DNA of 53,761 nt, from positions 1 through 53,761 of the forward strand of contig CALDGQ010000054.1 of assembly GCA_937941765.1 (NCBI GenBank), in the 5' to 3' direction. The DNA is from an uncultured Saprospiraceae bacterium (GTDB lineage Bacteria > Bacteroidota > Bacteroidia > Chitinophagales > Saprospiraceae). The notes beneath the pieces were generated by a model, which did no database searches, was not told where the DNA came from, and worked only from the letters and a program-made list of their open reading frames with translations. Below are positions 51,425 to 53,761 of this stretch, piece by piece (positions within the stretch are counted from its first letter, which is position 1; the number at the start of each line of letters is the position of its first letter). The translations under genes were made by a program, and so were the position numbers.

Positions 51425-53761
51425 ATGAATTTTAAATTTATACTATCTTTTTGCCTATCTGCTATTTTCTCATTTCAACTCTTTGGACAGTGTAATTCTG
51501 ATGAAACCGAAGTTCAATTTCATCTGTCTTCTGATAATTGGGGATACGAAACAAGTTGGAGTATTACAGACGACAATGGGAATGTTTACGCAAGTGTTGG
51601 AAATAATACTTATGGAAATCTCATGGAATATGATACTGCTGTTTGCGTGCCAAATGGTTTGTGTCTTACTTTTACTATAAACGATCAGTTTGGTGATGGA
51701 ATTGTACCACCAGGATATGCTTTGGCTAGTATCGAAGGAGACACATTGTTATACGTAACCGGAGACTTCGATAACTTTTCTAATGCAACTTTCAATTGCC
51801 CACCGGGATCGAGTTGTGGTACTGCTGAAATTGTTGATGTAGGTACTTATACAACCATGTTCGATGATTATTTCTACGAATTCACACCACTTGAAAATGG
51901 GATATATAATGTTACAACATGTGATTTAGGAAATAACTGTGATACCAAAATATGGGTTTACAATACTTGTGATGATATTTTGGTTGATGAATCAAATATC
52001 GGGACGCAAGCATATAATGATAATGCAGAATGTGATTTATTTGCAGAATTGAATTTATATTTGGAAGGGAATGAACCAGTTTATATTCGCATTGGTGACA
52101 ATATGGATTTGTGCAACAACAATCCAATTACATGGCAGCTATCTTATGTTGGACCGATTACTGGTTGCACCAACAATTTAGCATGTAATTACAATCCACT
52201 AGCAACGGTTGATGACGGGTCTTGCTTGTCACAAGGTGATCCAGCATGTCCAGATGGACCAGATTTATTATTAGATCAAGGTGTTTTTGAAACATCTATT
52301 TATCTAGATACTTATTTTTCTTCTTCCAATAGTAACAACGATAATTGCTTGATAGAAGAACAATGTTTACAAGGATATGGAGATCGTGATATTATTCGTT
52401 TCACAACAACGATTCACAATATTGGTGAGCTAGATTATTACTTAGGAATTCCTTCTGTTGACAACCCATTATTTACATGGGACAATTGCCACAACCACTG
52501 GCATTATGATGGCTATGCTGAGTATTTATTATTTGATACTTCTGGTCAAAAAATTCCAATTGGATTTAAAAATGGATTTTGTGTAATTGATTTGGACTGT
52601 CCAACCGGAATCACACAACAATTTACTTGCAATAATATGGGAATCACAGCTGGATGCTCAGATTCTTATCATGCACTATTAGAATGTCAATGGTTGGATG
52701 TTACTGATATTCCTGATGGTGAGTATACAATGGTCGCTCGTACCAATTGGAAAAACGAACCTGATTATAACAATAGAATTGAAACTGATATTACCAACAA
52801 CTGGGCGCAAGTATGTATAGAAATCTCACGTCCAAACGGAATGATTCAATTGACTCAGAATGCGGATTGTGATCCGTTTACAGATTGTGCTGGGGAGCCG
52901 TATGGAGATGCCCAATACGATTGTACTGGAATATGTGGAGGTTCTATTTTAATGGGAGATATAAATGGTGATGGTGAACAATCAATGATAGATGCACAAA
53001 ATTATGTAACCGATATTTTAGGAAATGATATTACACCGACCACTTGTAATGATTTGAATGCGGATGGTTTAATCACAGTATATGATGCGGCTTTATTGAG
53101 TACCTGTAACTTGTATGGTTCTAATCACAATCACCCAACTACTGGTGTTCATGATCACTGTGTTTTTCCAGATGGAGTAGTGAGTATTTTTGATTCTACT
53201 TACCTTCATATTGACAACATTGATTATGACAACCAACATATAGATATCCACTTGACTTCGAGTACTACAGATGTGGTGGCTTATCAATTTCAAGTGTCCG
53301 GAGTAACCATTCAGTCAGTTGAAAGCTTAGTAGAAGGTGCTGAATATCCAGTAATTCCTCAAGCAAATATTTCACAAGGAATGGTGATTGGAATTTCATT
53401 TCAAGATTCAACGATTACAAGAAATATCAATGCTCAACCTTTGGTAAGAGTTCACTATATGGCAGTGGATGCAGATAGTTTAGTTTGTATTGATGCGGTT
53501 CATGAAGTTGTGAATTACAACTATGAACAGACAATTACTTCAGCTGGACCTTGTATGGTTTTTGAAACACCAATAGTAGATAACATAAATGAATTGGCTC
53601 AAATCAAAGTAACGGTTCAGCCAAATCCATTCACTAATCAAACCTTATTACGTTTCCAAAATGACACGAATGAAATGCACCGTTTAGAATTGACCGACAT
53701 GTCAGGAAAGCAAGTAAGATTAATTGAAAATATAGATGGCACGGAGGTGATGATTGCTCGA
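51425..53761 (+). CDS. Secreted lysyl-oxidase-like protein with dockerin-like and T9SS regions (runs off the right edge)
   Basis: Open from the ATG at 51425 to the window end: 779 residues, no stop. Signal peptide (~1-22, ends LFGQ). A Cys-rich segment carries the 'ACNYNPLATVDDGSC' signature (about 253-270). Residues ~285-465 are a lysyl-oxidase domain: 'WDNCHNHWHYDGYAEYLLFD' with the copper-binding His356, His358 and His360, then 'GFKNGFCVIDLDC' with Lys382, and 'ITAGCSDSYHALLECQWLDVTDIPDGEY' with Tyr415. In position these Lys and Tyr correspond to the residues that form the LTQ cofactor in animal lysyl oxidase. Next come dockerin-like repeats (~508-570: 'GDINGDGEQSMIDAQNYV', 'DLNADGLITVYDAALLS') and a beta domain. 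The last residues ('KVTVQPNPFTNQTLLRF') enter a T9SS sorting domain. Confidence 0.9.
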   Translation, partial: MNFKFILSFCLSAIFSFQLFGQCNSDETEVQFHLSSDNWGYETSWSITDDNGNVYASVGNNTYGNLMEYDTAVCVPNGLCLTFTINDQFGDGIVPPGYALASIEGDTLLYVTGDFDNFSNATFNCPPGSSCGTAEIVDVGTYTTMFDDYFYEFTPLENGIYNVTTCDLGNNCDTKIWVYNTCDDILVDESNIGTQAYNDNAECDLFAELNLYLEGNEPVYIRIGDNMDLCNNNPITWQLSYVGPITGCTNNLACNYNPLATVDDGSCLSQGDPACPDGPDLLLDQGVFETSIYLDTYFSSSNSNNDNCLIEEQCLQGYGDRDIIRFTTTIHNIGELDYYLGIPSVDNPLFTWDNCHNHWHYDGYAEYLLFDTSGQKIPIGFKNGFCVIDLDCPTGITQQFTCNNMGITAGCSDSYHALLECQWLDVTDIPDGEYTMVARTNWKNEPDYNNRIETDITNNWAQVCIEISRPNGMIQLTQNADCDPFTDCAGEPYGDAQYDCTGICGGSILMGDINGDGEQSMIDAQNYVTDILGNDITPTTCNDLNADGLITVYDAALLSTCNLYGSNHNHPTTGVHDHCVFPDGVVSIFDSTYLHIDNIDYDNQHIDIHLTSSTTDVVAYQFQVSGVTIQSVESLVEGAEYPVIPQANISQGMVIGISFQDSTITRNINAQPLVRVHYMAVDADSLVCIDAVHEVVNYNYEQTITSAGPCMVFETPIVDNINELAQIKVTVQPNPFTNQTLLRFQNDTNEMHRLELTDMSGKQVRLIENIDGTEVMIAR

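Noticed and set aside
1..53761. CRISPR array, rRNA or tRNA genes
   Set aside because: No spacer-repeat periodicity, conserved rRNA blocks or cloverleaf patterns were seen on reading both strands; a tRNA scan was not possible.

Overview
The window is AT-rich DNA from a free-living member of the Bacteroidota, probably a marine or soil Saprospiria- or Flavobacteria-like lineage. The evidence is protein-level. At least four secreted proteins (3414-5327, 28865-30307, 36435-37598, 51425-end) carry or enter C-terminal type IX secretion (T9SS) sorting domains. Lipoproteins and signal peptides have the short Lys/Phe-rich Bacteroidota style, Shine-Dalgarno sites are essentially absent, and a few promoters resemble the TAnnTTTG -7 box. 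No rRNA, tRNA or CRISPR array was seen.

Layout. 0.3-9 kb: small housekeeping and orphan genes (DUF1801, DinB-like, DUF4240, VOC), a secreted barnase-type RNase with its barstar inhibitor, a T9SS thioredoxin-fold protein and a TIMP-like lipoprotein. 8.9-12.1 kb: an RNA-repair cluster of ATP-dependent RNA ligase, HD-Pnk end-healing enzyme and class I methyltransferase. 12.1-15.9 kb: a gene-poor accessory island with a 144-bp near-identical direct duplication, a decayed tyrosine recombinase, several long imperfect hairpins (one resembling an integron attC site), a SUKH-type immunity-like gene, a coiled-coil membrane protein and a gene stump that keeps only its signal peptide. 15.9-20.4 kb: membrane methyltransferase, MORN-repeat protein, GNAT, Crp-family regulator and a small integral membrane protein.

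20.8-28.8 kb: a tight seven-gene catabolic operon. It encodes an SDR dehydrogenase, an Nramp-fold transporter without the Nramp metal-binding motifs, a gluconokinase/6-phosphogluconate dehydrogenase fusion, a hotdog thioesterase, an MFS sugar porter, a GH32 beta-fructosidase lipoprotein and a Crp-family regulator. Together they suggest use of sucrose or fructan, with oxidation of the hexose through gluconate into the pentose phosphate pathway. 28.9-39.5 kb: T9SS beta-propeller protein, DUF5916 outer-membrane protein, cold-shock protein, HipA-like kinase, metallopeptidase, CE1-type esterase and two small-molecule-methyltransferase/orphan genes.

39.5-46.4 kb: a glyoxylate-bypass locus. A RamB/ScfR-like XRE regulator is divergent from malate synthase and isocitrate lyase, with a perfect palindrome between them, and a second malate synthase paralogue faces them from downstream. 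46.7-51.1 kb (minus strand): GNAT, PepD dipeptidase, MiaE tRNA hydroxylase and an ARPP-1 lipoprotein. The right edge holds an incomplete secreted lysyl-oxidase-like protein with dockerin-like repeats and the start of a T9SS domain.

The most unusual items are the RNA-repair cluster, the recombinase/hairpin island, the metal-motif-less Nramp protein in a gluconate operon, the bacterial lysyl oxidase, and a three-copy dispersed element whose hairpins are conserved by compensating changes.
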